A DNA stretch of 64,000 nt from an uncultured Pirellula sp. (GTDB lineage Bacteria; Planctomycetota; Planctomycetia; Pirellulales; Pirellulaceae), in NCBI GenBank assembly GCA_903892355.1, contig CAITIE010000084.1:116472-180471 (forward strand). Direction: 5' to 3'. The stretch's first letter is position 1. Every line of letters begins with the position of its first letter. A program made the translations under genes and the position numbers. The notes under the pieces are model-generated. The model searched no databases, had not been told where the DNA came from, and saw nothing but the letters and a program-made list of their open reading frames with translations. Positions 19,201 to 28,621 of the stretch are shown here, in pieces.

Positions 19201-21519
19201 ATGGCGAAGAAATTGCAGCACGTTTGGGGGATCGAAATCGGCCAAAGCTCGCTGAAGGCCCTTCGTTGCCATTTGGAGGGAGATCAGATCGTTACGGACA
19301 CGTTCGACTTTGTCGAATATCCGAAGATTCTCTCGCAACCCGAAGCGGAACCGGAGGCATTGGTTTCCGATGCCTTGGAGCAGTTTATCTCACGCAATGA
19401 TCTCAAGGGAGCCATCCGAATCGGCGTGAGTGTTCCCGGCCAAAGCGGTTTGGCCAAGTTCTTCAAGCCGCCTCCGGTAGAAGTCAAAAAGATCGCTGAC
19501 ATCGTCAAGTACGAGGCGAAGCAGCAGATCCCGTTCGATCTCAACGACGTTATTTGGGACTTCCAGCAAATGGAAGGTGCGCAGATCGAGGATGGGTATG
19601 CGCTCGACAGCGAAGTCGGTTTGTTCGCGATGAAAAAGGAAGCGGTTTTCCGAGCACTCAAGCCTTTCCGTGACAAGGCGATGGACATCGATTTGGTGCA
19701 ACTGGCGCCGATCAGTTTGTACAACTTGATCTCCCATGAGAGGTTCGCCGAGAGCATGGCGAACGACGACTTTGATCCTGAGCATCCGCCGAAGAGTACG
19801 GTGATCCTGTCGATCGGTACCGACTCGAGCGACTTGATCGTGACCAATGGATTCCGGATTTGGCAGCGAAGCATTCCGATCGGTGGCAATCACTTCACCC
19901 GTCAATTGACCAAGGACCTGAAGTTGACGTTTGCCAAGGCTGAGCATTTAAAGCGGAATGCCATGCAGGCGGACGATCCGAAGTTGGTGTTCCAAGCGAT
20001 GCGGCCTGTGTTCAACGATATGGTGACCGAGATCCAGCGCTCGTTGAGCTTCTTCAAATCGCTCAATAAAAAGGCCGAGATCGACGGCATGTTGGTGATG
20101 GGAAATACTGCAAAAATGCCGGGATTATTGCAGTTTTTGAACAAGAATCTGGGGATGGATGTTGAGCTCTTTGACAAGTTCCCCAAGCTGACGGGGGCTG
20201 AGGTTTTGGGAGCGCAACCGTTCAAGGAAAATGCGCCGGCTTTCGGTGTGGTCTATGGATTGTGTTTGCAATTGCTCAATCGCGGACCGATGCGTACCAA
20301 CCTTTTGCCGCGCGACATTGTCATCGATCGCGTGATCCGGATGAAGAAGCCGTGGGCGGTCGGTGCGTTGTCGTTGCTTCTGGTCGGGATGGCATCTCAC
20401 CATGCGATGCTCGGTCAAACCTATCGGCCTGTTCGTCCTGAGATTTGGAAGTCTGCCGAAGGGGACGTCAAATCGGCAGAAACGACATCGAAGGATGAGA
20501 TCGCTAAGGACGACAAGTTCAAGGGGGATCTCACCAAGTGGAAGAACGTCGGCTCGGAGGTCAGCAAAGGTGCCCAGCGTCGTTTGATGTGCTTGGAATT
20601 GTACGAAGCGATCGAGCAGTCGTTGAATCGAAAGCCGGAGTTGCTGGAAAAGACCCCGCAGGAACTTCCGTATAAGGAACGGATGGATTTCCATATCACT
20701 CGAGTCGAGCAGCAATATTTTGACAATCTTGCGACGTGGTATTCCAAAGACTTGAAGAGCAATTACATGGATGAACTCAAGTCTCGGCAACAAGCTGGTT
20801 TTGCGAAGGAAACGCGTCCTGCGGACAAGGATCCAGATCCGACGGGACCAGGTTGGGTGGTCGAGTTGCGCGGTTACCACTACTACAACGGCACCGAGAA
20901 GAAGGGTACGGAGGGGGCGGCACACGTCACCAACTATCTCATCGATTTCCTGGAGAATGGCAAGGTTACGTTGCCTTCTGAGAAGCCGGGCGAGATGAAA
21001 GAAATAACGATGTACGATCTTGGAGTACGGCGACCCGTGCTTCGCAATAAAGACGCGCGACCCGACTATAAGTACCGCGCTCGGAATCCGGAATACGATC
21101 GAATTTTGGTGGAGCGAGGCATCACCCCACCGAGCGCAGGAGGTGCGTTAGGGGGTGGTGGGAAGCCGAGCTTTGGTGGCACCGGTGGCAAGCCTAGTTT
21201 TGGAGGCACTGGAGGCGGAGGAGGCGGCGGTAGCGGTGCAGGGACCATGATGGAGGAAGAAGGTGGGGGAGGTAACCTTGCCGGAGGTGGATTCGGAGGA
21301 GGGGCGCTCGGAGGTGGGGCCGCTTCCGCGAATCCTTCGGAACCGATCAAGGATGCTGCAGGGAATCTTGTTCCGATGGACTTTGAAGCTCCTAAATTTG
21401 AGTTTGTGGTTCAATTTGCCTGGAAGCCGGGAGATTTAGCGACCGCCACAGGGCCCGCCGTGGCAGCCCCTGCGGCCGCGCCACCAACGACCATCAGCAA
21501 TGATTCAGGGGACAATTAG
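19201..21519 (+). CDS. PilM-like actin-fold ATPase with fused membrane and Gly-rich region
   Basis: A 772-residue protein. Residues 1-370 resemble PilM, the cytoplasmic actin-like ATPase of type IV pilus platforms: HVWGIEIGQSSLKALRC, VEVKKIADIVKYEAKQQIPF, STVILSIGTDSSDLIV, RSIPIGGNHFTRQL. A membrane segment follows (about 384-402, WAVGALSLLLVGMASHHAM), then an alpha-helical extracytoplasmic part, as if PilM were fused to a PilN-like protein. Residues about 645-710 are Gly-rich and contain KPSFGG twice (from Lys655) and MMEEEGG. The ATG at 19201 matches the family start. It heads a three-gene locus. Fusion to PilN is an inference from topology. Confidence 0.8.
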   Translation: MAKKLQHVWGIEIGQSSLKALRCHLEGDQIVTDTFDFVEYPKILSQPEAEPEALVSDALEQFISRNDLKGAIRIGVSVPGQSGLAKFFKPPPVEVKKIADIVKYEAKQQIPFDLNDVIWDFQQMEGAQIEDGYALDSEVGLFAMKKEAVFRALKPFRDKAMDIDLVQLAPISLYNLISHERFAESMANDDFDPEHPPKSTVILSIGTDSSDLIVTNGFRIWQRSIPIGGNHFTRQLTKDLKLTFAKAEHLKRNAMQADDPKLVFQAMRPVFNDMVTEIQRSLSFFKSLNKKAEIDGMLVMGNTAKMPGLLQFLNKNLGMDVELFDKFPKLTGAEVLGAQPFKENAPAFGVVYGLCLQLLNRGPMRTNLLPRDIVIDRVIRMKKPWAVGALSLLLVGMASHHAMLGQTYRPVRPEIWKSAEGDVKSAETTSKDEIAKDDKFKGDLTKWKNVGSEVSKGAQRRLMCLELYEAIEQSLNRKPELLEKTPQELPYKERMDFHITRVEQQYFDNLATWYSKDLKSNYMDELKSRQQAGFAKETRPADKDPDPTGPGWVVELRGYHYYNGTEKKGTEGAAHVTNYLIDFLENGKVTLPSEKPGEMKEITMYDLGVRRPVLRNKDARPDYKYRARNPEYDRILVERGITPPSAGGALGGGGKPSFGGTGGKPSFGGTGGGGGGGSGAGTMMEEEGGGGNLAGGGFGGGALGGGAASANPSEPIKDAAGNLVPMDFEAPKFEFVVQFAWKPGDLATATGPAVAAPAAAPPTTISNDSGDN

Positions 21520-21707
21520 CGGGCTTGGCTCAAGGCCCGTTCGCCCGCTGGGTGTGGGAAAAGTGGTTTTTGGTGGATTGCCAAAAGCTGCGAACAGCCG
21601 GGACAAACCCGAACAGCCGGGGCAAACCGGCGCCGCAAATGCGGAAATGTACAATTCGATCGATACGTCAAAAAAGACAAAGATACGTTTAAAAATAAGG
21701 TGAATCC

Positions 21708-23633
21708 ATGGACGATTTCAAACGTTACATGAACGAGGCGATGAAGTATTCCTTCTGGATTGTTTCCGGATTGGTGCTGATCTTGGCTTCGGTGATTTTC
21801 TTCTTGACCAAGTCCGAGTTGGATTCCGCGATCTCGAGTCGAAAGAGTACACTCGAGACAGCATTTAGGAATATCCAAGCGGTGAGTTCGAAGACTTCCA
21901 CCCATCCCAATGAGGCTTCTCATAAGGAAATGACCAAGCGGTTGGATATCCTGAAGCAGGATGTGGCTGAGGCGTGGAAGTTCCAATACGAACGGCAAAA
22001 AGAGTTTTTGACGTGGCCAAAGGATGCGTTTTTTCAACCGAAGACCTACGAGATCTTCGATAGCTTAAGACCGTTCGAAAAGGTCGTTCCATTTCCGTTG
22101 CCGGACAAGCCAACCGCCCCTTTGGATTTGGTAACGGTGCGGGATCGTGAAGTTTATCGAGGTTACATCGCTCCCGAGTTCCCCGAACTTTCCAAAAGGA
22201 TTGGGAGCAGCTGGAAGTATTCCATCGACGCGCTCTCTTCGGTTACCGGTCAAGGTGGATTTGCTCCTCCGATGGGAACGGGTGGTTTCGCACCTCCGGG
22301 ATTGGGTGGAGCTGCGGGAGGTACCGGCGCATCCGCAGGGGCTGCAGACGATTCGAAAGACCTTGTGCGTTGGTCTGAGGCATCGCAAAAGGAGTTGGTT
22401 TCGGCGGTTTTGCCATGGTTTTCCCGGCAAGGCCAACCCCCTTCGATCCATGAGATCTACTATGCTCAAGAAGACATATGGGTGATTCGTGGTTTGATGG
22501 ATATCATCGCGCAGACCAATAGCGATGCTCGCGAGAATTTTCAGGCCGTCGTTCGAGAAATCGAGTGGATTCGAACTGGTTCCAAAGTCAGCCGCGATGC
22601 TGGGGCTCTGTATGCGAGCGCCGCTGCGGGCGGTGGAGGCGGGATGATGGGAATGGGTGGGATGCCTGGCATGGGGGGAGGAGGTCCTCCTGGAGGATAT
22701 TCCGGCGGTGGCGGGGGTGGCCCTCCAGCGGGTTACGGTGGTGCTGGTGGTGGCAAAGGGGGATTGGTACCTGCTGCCGCAGCGCAACGGGTCGACCCGG
22801 CCGATGGTCGTTATGTGGATACCAATTTCAAGCCTTTGACGGGTGCACAGCTTCGCTCAGCGATGAATCTGGCGACTGCCAATGATGCCGTTATCGCAGT
22901 TGCAAAACGAATCCCAGTTCGGCTTCGGCTCAAGGTCGACGAATCGCAGATTGGACGGCTGATTACCGAGTGCGGTAATGGGAAAATGATGCTCGAGGTG
23001 CTGCAACTGCGTTACAACACCGATCCGGCCCCAGCGGCTGGCGCCGCAGGGGGCGGCGGAGGCGGTGCGGATATGGCGGGTGGCAGTGCGAAGCCGTCCT
23101 TCGGTGGTGCTGGCGGGATGGGGATGATGTCCGAAGAAGGAACATCAGGGACCGGAGGATCTGCGGCGGCAGCCGGTGCCGACGAGTCCTCTACTGGGGA
23201 AATCCCCATCGAGATTTTCGGGTTGATCTACTTGTTCAATCCACCCCTCCAAGACCTTACGGCGGTGCCAAACGGGGCTGCCCCTGCCAACTCGAGCCCA
23301 GCGGCTGGAACCGCGGCTCCAGCAAACCCAACTGTGGCAAACCCAGCTGTGGCAAACCCAGCTGTGGCAAATCCAGCTGTGGCAAATCCAGCTGCGGGGA
23401 CGGTAACAACTCCCGCGGCACCCGCGGCAGGGGCTGGAACAACTCCAGCGAATCCACCTGCTGGTGCTGGTGAAACGACCGACCCGGCCACAGGAACCGA
23501 GGGAACACCGTCAGGTGAGGCCCCGCCTGAGACTCCCGACCCGGCTGCAGGTTCCGGTGATGGAGGGACCCCGGCGACACCGCCAGATGGGTCCGGGACT
23601 ACCGAACCAGCGGGTGATCAAGGTGGCGGATGA
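21708..23633 (+). CDS. Single-pass membrane protein, PilO-like by position, with Gly- and ANPAV-repeats
   Basis: A 641-residue protein with one N-terminal membrane helix (about 15-34, FWIVSGLVLILASVIFFLTK) and then a helical, coiled-coil-like region. Two Gly-rich stretches follow, one with MMGMGGMPGMGGGG and one with KPSFGG at residue 462 plus MMSEEG. Between them is a small folded segment (RIPVRLRLKVDESQIGRL). The tail holds five ANPAV units made by a 15-bp repeat (23322-23396) and is otherwise Ala/Pro/Gly/Thr-rich. AAGG seven bases before the ATG supports the start. Topology and position after PilM suggest a PilO-type platform subunit, but no family was recognised. Confidence 0.7.
   Translation: MDDFKRYMNEAMKYSFWIVSGLVLILASVIFFLTKSELDSAISSRKSTLETAFRNIQAVSSKTSTHPNEASHKEMTKRLDILKQDVAEAWKFQYERQKEFLTWPKDAFFQPKTYEIFDSLRPFEKVVPFPLPDKPTAPLDLVTVRDREVYRGYIAPEFPELSKRIGSSWKYSIDALSSVTGQGGFAPPMGTGGFAPPGLGGAAGGTGASAGAADDSKDLVRWSEASQKELVSAVLPWFSRQGQPPSIHEIYYAQEDIWVIRGLMDIIAQTNSDARENFQAVVREIEWIRTGSKVSRDAGALYASAAAGGGGGMMGMGGMPGMGGGGPPGGYSGGGGGGPPAGYGGAGGGKGGLVPAAAAQRVDPADGRYVDTNFKPLTGAQLRSAMNLATANDAVIAVAKRIPVRLRLKVDESQIGRLITECGNGKMMLEVLQLRYNTDPAPAAGAAGGGGGGADMAGGSAKPSFGGAGGMGMMSEEGTSGTGGSAAAAGADESSTGEIPIEIFGLIYLFNPPLQDLTAVPNGAAPANSSPAAGTAAPANPTVANPAVANPAVANPAVANPAAGTVTTPAAPAAGAGTTPANPPAGAGETTDPATGTEGTPSGEAPPETPDPAAGSGDGGTPATPPDGSGTTEPAGDQGGG
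23322..23396. repeat. 15-bp tandem repeat, five copies, coding ANPAV
   Basis: Units of core GCAAACCCAGCTGTG at 23322, 23337, 23352, 23367 and 23382. The differences are few and mostly synonymous. Frame is preserved. Confidence 0.9.
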
Positions 23634-23776
23634 TTGTGAGTTCTGGCTTGCCGCTCGAAACCGATCAACGCGAAACTAATGATGAAATTCGACGCGACTG
23701 TGGCTATGCTGCTGTCGCGTCAACCTGAGACGAAAGATTCGACCAGTTTGTAGCTCTCTCCTAAAGGATGAGTTCC

Positions 23777-26290
23777 ATGTTTGGAAAAAAGAAAAGCAAA
23801 GACGAAGCGGGTGCACAGCCGGTAGAAAAAGCACCGGCCAAGGCGAAAAAGTCGAAAGCTGGGGGTAGCTTCAACGCCCAGGAGTTCATGCTCTATCACG
23901 CTGAGAAATTCGTTTTCGGCTTGATCGCGTTGTTAGCCGTAGGTTTGGTCTATCTCGGTGCCACAACTTCATCTTTCGATTCCACGAAGGATCCCCAGAA
24001 GTTGTCGGCGACTTCGCGCGACACGCTCACGAAGATCAAAGAAAACCATTGGGATGCGATCAAGAACGAAGAGGCTCGCGTCAAGGGGGTGACGGATGTT
24101 AGTTACACCGAGCGATCGGTCGAGACCACGAAAAAGATTCCAACGGACATCTACAAACCGGAGATTCCACGGCCAGGCTCGCGGATCACAGGATTCCGTA
24201 CGGACCCATCCGTTCTTCCCCCGATCAATCTCGAGCCGAATTACTATTTCGGGCCGATCGTAGTCGGGAACGCCAATCAGCAAATTGTGGATTACCTCAA
24301 CAAGTTGCCGGATGCGAAGGTGAAGGAAGAGAAAGAGAAAAAAGATAAGGACAACAAGGGTGGCCGTGGGTCGTTGCCACCAGGTTATGGTGGCGAAGGG
24401 GGCGGGCCTCCGGGAATGGGTGGGCCTCCTGGTTTGGGGGGGGGGAAAGCATCGGAGAACAAGGACGCAAAGCGCTATTTGGCGACCGGTTATGATTTAG
24501 GTTTCCCTTCCCATACGTTGGCTGCTCCTAGCGACAAAGACAAGGAAAAGGATTCCAAGAAGAAGCTGGTTGGTCCTCGCGACATCGGCTTTGTTTCTGT
24601 GGTGGCGTTGGCGCAACACCAGGATTTGGAAAAGGAATACAAGTCCAAGCTGGCACCAGGTGGAAACCTCGTTCCGGGGCGTGACACGCCGAATTACGTA
24701 GGTTACGAAGTGGAACGGGCGGATGTTACCGATGACCCGGGCAAAGAGTTGCAGGAATCCGATTGGACAGCACTACCTAACGCGGGGTCCGAAAGGATTC
24801 GCGAAATGGCTAAGAGCGTCTGGGTTGGAAACAACCAAGAAGTAGCTCAAGGGGAATGGGTTGCGTCTGGAATCTCGATGCCGATCCCCCCGGTATTGCT
24901 CAAGGACTACCGCAAGTTTGCATCCCATCCAGATGTTCCAAGCCTAGGCCAGACCGTATCGGCGATGCCATCCGGTGGTGCGGGTTTAGGCGGCGGCATG
25001 CTGGGAGGCTTCGGCGGTCTCGGAAGCGATGGCGAGGAAAGTGCATCGGGAGCTGCGCCTCCTGGTGCAGGCGGTGGTAGTCCTCCAGGATATCCCGGTG
25101 GAGCGGGCGGTGCGCCGCCGGGGTACACCGGTGGCGGTGCCGGAGGTGGCGCACCTCCTGGATACGGTGGCGGTACTGGTGGCGGAGCACCTCCGGGATA
25201 CACCGGTGGTGGTGCTGGTGGTGGCGCACCTCCGGGATACGGCGGAACCGGCGGTGGCATGGGTGGATTAGGTGGCATGGGTGCTGGAAGCAGTGGCCCT
25301 CCACCTGCAGAATCTCCCAAGGAGTTGCCTTCCACCAAGTACAAATTGGTTCGGTTGTACGATTTCGAAGCCAAGCCCAATCGCGTTTATCGCTATCGAG
25401 TCCGTTTGTTGATGCATGACCCCAACTTCCCAGAAGCGGCCAGCATCCAGCCAAGATCGGCTGCTTTGGACGCATCCAATGGGACCTTGAAACGCGTTCA
25501 AGAGTTGCTCGATAAGGAACGTCGCGACAGAGAGGCCTTTAAGCCGTCGAAAGACAAGGATGGCAAGGAGACAGTCTTCAAACGCAATTCGTTCCGAAAG
25601 AGCGATTGGTCGGTTGCTTCCAAGCCGGTTGCGACCCGCCGAGTCACCGATGGGTATGTTTCGGAAGCTAGTATTTCCTACTCGCGTGGCAAAGATAATC
25701 GACTGTTCGAGAATAATCCGCCCCGAGCCGATATCGTGGTTGCTGAATACGACCCCAAGTTAGCTTTGTTTGTTCCGAGGAAGGACAAGGCGGAGCGGGG
25801 TTATGTATTTGGATTGCCATCTCGCGATGCAGGCAAGGAAGTACCCTTCGATGTGATTCATCCGATCACAAAGCTCATCAAGGCTTTGGATAGCAAGAAA
25901 GAGTCCAAGACGCTCGCCACGTTGATCGATATCGATGGAATGGTGAATCTTGAGATCAAGCTATCGAAGGATCCGTACCTGCGAACGGGTAGTGAGGCGG
26001 TGGCTTACGACCCAGAGTCTGGACGGTTGATTGTGATGCGCGAGTTCGATGACTTTACTGGGTTTGGCATGCATTCTGCGCCGGATAAACCGGCAGTTGG
26101 TCCCTTGGGTGGCGGCATGAAAGTCGAGACCGGAGGCGGAATGCCAGGCATGGGTGGCGGTATGGGTGGCGGGCCAGGAATCGGCGGCTCCGGTGCTGGC
26201 GGTGGAGGCAGCAAGCCTTCGTTCGGTGGTACCAGTGGCGGCGGTGGTGGTGGCAATAGCGGCGCCGGCAGTTCCGCGAACTCCGAGTGA
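23777..26290 (+). CDS. Single-pass membrane protein with PPGYGG repeats, third gene of the PilM-like locus
   Basis: An 837-residue protein. A Lys-rich cytoplasmic start (MFGKKKSKDEAG) leads to one membrane helix (about 45-65, VFGLIALLAVGLVYLGATTS) and a large outer region. This has a Lys/Glu-rich stretch, Gly-rich segments with repeated APPGY (25081-25290), a folded middle (YRYRVRLLMHDPNFPEA) and a tail with KPSFGG (from Lys813). AGGATGAG places the start at the ATG at 23777; an ATG at 23768 is possible. The short N-terminal cytoplasmic tail plus large outer part recalls PilP/PilO-like subunits, but no family was recognised. Confidence 0.7.
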   Translation: MFGKKKSKDEAGAQPVEKAPAKAKKSKAGGSFNAQEFMLYHAEKFVFGLIALLAVGLVYLGATTSSFDSTKDPQKLSATSRDTLTKIKENHWDAIKNEEARVKGVTDVSYTERSVETTKKIPTDIYKPEIPRPGSRITGFRTDPSVLPPINLEPNYYFGPIVVGNANQQIVDYLNKLPDAKVKEEKEKKDKDNKGGRGSLPPGYGGEGGGPPGMGGPPGLGGGKASENKDAKRYLATGYDLGFPSHTLAAPSDKDKEKDSKKKLVGPRDIGFVSVVALAQHQDLEKEYKSKLAPGGNLVPGRDTPNYVGYEVERADVTDDPGKELQESDWTALPNAGSERIREMAKSVWVGNNQEVAQGEWVASGISMPIPPVLLKDYRKFASHPDVPSLGQTVSAMPSGGAGLGGGMLGGFGGLGSDGEESASGAAPPGAGGGSPPGYPGGAGGAPPGYTGGGAGGGAPPGYGGGTGGGAPPGYTGGGAGGGAPPGYGGTGGGMGGLGGMGAGSSGPPPAESPKELPSTKYKLVRLYDFEAKPNRVYRYRVRLLMHDPNFPEAASIQPRSAALDASNGTLKRVQELLDKERRDREAFKPSKDKDGKETVFKRNSFRKSDWSVASKPVATRRVTDGYVSEASISYSRGKDNRLFENNPPRADIVVAEYDPKLALFVPRKDKAERGYVFGLPSRDAGKEVPFDVIHPITKLIKALDSKKESKTLATLIDIDGMVNLEIKLSKDPYLRTGSEAVAYDPESGRLIVMREFDDFTGFGMHSAPDKPAVGPLGGGMKVETGGGMPGMGGGMGGGPGIGGSGAGGGGSKPSFGGTSGGGGGGNSGAGSSANSE
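25081..25290. repeat. APPGY-coding Gly-rich tandem repeats
   Basis: Degenerate units of GGGAPPGYGG and GGGAPPGYTGG type, four or five in a row, coded by similar DNA (GGTGGCGCACCTCCGGGATA type). They form a flexible Gly/Pro/Tyr linker in the third gene of the PilM-like locus. Confidence 0.8.
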
Positions 26291-26329
26291 TTGCCCCGCT
26301 TGAATAATCGCACTGCTTGAATAGAAGCG

Positions 26330-26359
26330 ATCAAGGCTACGCATTGGCGTAGCCTTGAT
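26330..26359. terminator. Hairpin between convergent genes
   Basis: A perfect 13-bp stem (26330-26342 with 26347-26359) with a 4-base loop, 40 bases after the stop of the PilM-like locus and before the convergent wecB end. There is no long T-run, but the symmetric stem could serve both directions. Confidence 0.65.
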
Positions 26360-26408
26360 GCGTTTAAAGCTGTGCGAATCGGGCCCGACTTCAACATGCG
26401 AGCACCAT

Positions 26409-26449
26409 GGGGTTAATTGGCGGGGAATTAACTGGCGGGATTAATTGGC
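26409..26449. repeat. 13-15-bp tandem units across the wecB stop codon
   Basis: Three units on the minus strand, of GCCAATTAATCCC type, at 26437-26449, 26422-26436 and 26409-26421. The first contains the last codons and TAA of wecB. The others are downstream copies. Confidence 0.85.
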
Positions 26450-27736
26450 TCGCAAACTTGACTCGAGGATTTCCCGTATCCGAACGGAGGCATGTCCGTC
26501 ACCGTACGGATTGCGGATGGCGGAACGCCGCTCGTATTCGTTTCGATCGAAGAGCAAGCGATTGGCTTCGAGGATGATCTTGTTGGGGTCCGTTCCGACC
26601 AAGACGCAGGTGCCTGCTTCGACACCTTCTGGGCGTTCCGTTTTCTCCCTCATGACCAAGACGGGCTTGCCAAGGCTCGGCGCTTCTTCTTGGACGCCTC
26701 CTGAGTCAGACAGGATGATCGAGCTCTGCATCATCAAGAACAGAAACGACTCATAGTCGACCGGAGGGATCAAAAAGACATTGGCGAGCCCCCCTAGTTC
26801 GCGTCTTACGGGGGCTTGTACGTTGGGATTCAAGTGGACTGGATAAACAAACGGGATGTGCGGATGGAGGGCCGCGAGTTGCGAGATCGCAGAGCAGATG
26901 TTCATCATTCCATCCCCAAAGTTTTCACGACGGTGACCGGTGATCAGCACCAATCCCGGCCCTGGCGGCGACGAAGGCGACTGGTGGAGCGGATGCGACC
27001 CGCAGAGCGTATTGAATCGTTCTGGAAGTCCCATTTCCTGGAAACGGGATGCGATGGTTTTTGGGGAAGCGAGGATTTGGTTCCGCATCCAAAAAAGGGA
27101 ATCGACAACGGTGTTGCCGGTGACGAAAATGGAGCCTTCGTCAATGTTTTCCTTGATGAGATTCTGTTTGGTCGTCGGGGTTGGTGCGAAAAGCCAACGG
27201 CACAAAGGGGTAGTCAATCGTCGGTTCATCTCTTCTGGAAAAGGGGCATAAAAATCGTGAGTCCGCAGACCGGCTTCGACATGTCCGATGGGGATTTTTG
27301 CATAGGTGGCAGCCAATGCTCCTGCAAGAACCGTGGTTGTATCCCCTTGGATCAGCAACACCGCAGGTTTTCGTTCGAGGAGAACGTTGTAAATTGCGGA
27401 TATCGCGCGAGCGGTGAGATCAGCGAGCGATTGGTTGGCCTGCATCAACCCTAGATCTTGGTTTGGTTTCAGTCCAAAAGGCGCGAGGGCTTGGTCGAGC
27501 AATTCAAGGTGCTGGCCGGAGGAAAGTAGGAAGGGAGATAAGTGCCCAGAGCTTGTCAATTCCCTGACTAAAGGGGCCATTTTGATCGCTTCGGGGCGGG
27601 TGCCCACCAAGACAATCACCTCGTGTTTTGCCGGGTGATCCTGATTGGGCTTAAGACCGTCGGTTTGCCGACCCTTCTCAGACGCGGTACTCGTAGCGGT
27701 AGGCTCCTGGGATGGTTCGGTGGGACGTAGAGGCAT
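26441..27736 (-). CDS. wecB: UDP-N-acetylglucosamine 2-epimerase (non-hydrolysing)
   Basis: A 431-residue cytoplasmic enzyme making UDP-ManNAc for envelope polysaccharides. Motifs: GTRPEAIKMAPL (45-56), IQGDTTTVLAGAL, IGHVEAGLRT, PEEMNRRLT, TGHRRENFG and the UDP-binding SDSGGVQEEAPSLGKPVLVMR. A 38-residue Ser/Thr/Pro-rich extension before the Rossmann strand (VIVLVG) is longer than usual; the ATG at 27736 gives this form. It is alone on the minus strand. It could supply the Wzm/Wzt exporter at 57-59 kb, which is speculation from shared pathway type. Confidence 0.94.
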   Translation of the reverse strand: MPLRPTEPSQEPTATSTASEKGRQTDGLKPNQDHPAKHEVIVLVGTRPEAIKMAPLVRELTSSGHLSPFLLSSGQHLELLDQALAPFGLKPNQDLGLMQANQSLADLTARAISAIYNVLLERKPAVLLIQGDTTTVLAGALAATYAKIPIGHVEAGLRTHDFYAPFPEEMNRRLTTPLCRWLFAPTPTTKQNLIKENIDEGSIFVTGNTVVDSLFWMRNQILASPKTIASRFQEMGLPERFNTLCGSHPLHQSPSSPPGPGLVLITGHRRENFGDGMMNICSAISQLAALHPHIPFVYPVHLNPNVQAPVRRELGGLANVFLIPPVDYESFLFLMMQSSIILSDSGGVQEEAPSLGKPVLVMREKTERPEGVEAGTCVLVGTDPNKIILEANRLLFDRNEYERRSAIRNPYGDGHASVRIREILESSLRAN

Positions 27737-28143
27737 GATTCGTGGTCGTCTCGTCAGCGGATGGGGGGAAGCCTGTCCCTAGCAAATCTGTTGCTGGCAA
27801 ATCGGAAAAAATAGTGAGTCGCGAAAAGATTCTTTTTGCTGCGAGGGATGATGCAGTTTGTTCCGACTAGGTAATGTTTGCTAGCGAAAAAGCTAGTGAA
27901 AGGCAGGCAAATGAGGGGAGATGCCGTGTTTCGGGAGTTGGGGCGATTGGATTTGTTATCCGAGGGCTAAGGAAAGAAAGCAAAAATCTTACCCGGAAAA
28001 GCTGAAAAACGGCTTTTGCTGTTGACGTTAGATCCCTTCGTCCATATCTTCTTGCGTCCCGCGTTCGACGTAGGGGCTTTTTGGAGTGTGATTCGGAGCG
28101 AATTGCACGTTGATGATAGCTTTAAAGAGGGGTTGGTTGCACC
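27737..28143. other. Divergent intergenic region wecB / rpsJ
   Basis: No gene is seen in about 407 bases. It should carry the ribosomal operon promoter. TTGACG at 28022-28027 is a possible -35, but no matching -10 at proper spacing was read. Confidence 0.4.
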
Positions 28144-28467
28144 GTGTCCGGATCGCACGAAGTCATTAGAATTCGAATGGAAGCGTATGATCATGCGGTT
28201 CTGGATCAGAGTGCCTTGGAGATCGTAGAGACTGCCAAGAGGACGCATTCTGAAGTGCATGGCCCCATTCCGTTGCCAACCCGCATTGAGCGGTACACGG
28301 TTCTTTCTGGTCCGCACATTGACAAGAAGGCTCGACAGCAGTTCGAGATTCGGACTCATAAGCGTCTTATCGACATCAAGCAAGCCACTGCACGAACGAT
28401 TGAGGCTCTCAACAAGTTGAGCCTTCCGGCGGGTGTCGACATCAAAATCAAGGCGACATCTCGGTAG
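28144..28467 (+). CDS. rpsJ: 30S ribosomal protein S10
   Basis: A 107-residue S10 protein, part of the 30S head and (as NusE) of antitermination complexes. It has [28 protein letters not shown] and the conserved loop [29 protein letters not shown]. The GTG at 28144 is required: the ATG at 28180 would delete the first strand. It heads the ribosomal protein cluster; no fusA, tuf or rpsL precedes it. A 154-base spacer separates it from rplC. Confidence 0.96.
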   Translation: MSGSHEVIRIRMEAYDHAVLDQSALEIVETAKRTHSEVHGPIPLPTRIERYTVLSGPHIDKKARQQFEIRTHKRLIDIKQATARTIEALNKLSLPAGVDIKIKATSR

Positions 28468-28621
28468 TAGTTTCATAACTCCGCAATGGGTTTCCCTCGT
28501 ATGGTTCGGAAGCCTTGCGGGTAACCATCGATACGGGTCGACAACCGGCTCATGCCGCTCTCTAGTTGGGAGCGGTGTTATCGGTGAGTCCCGCAAAGCA
28601 AGCGATAACGGAATTTGACCA

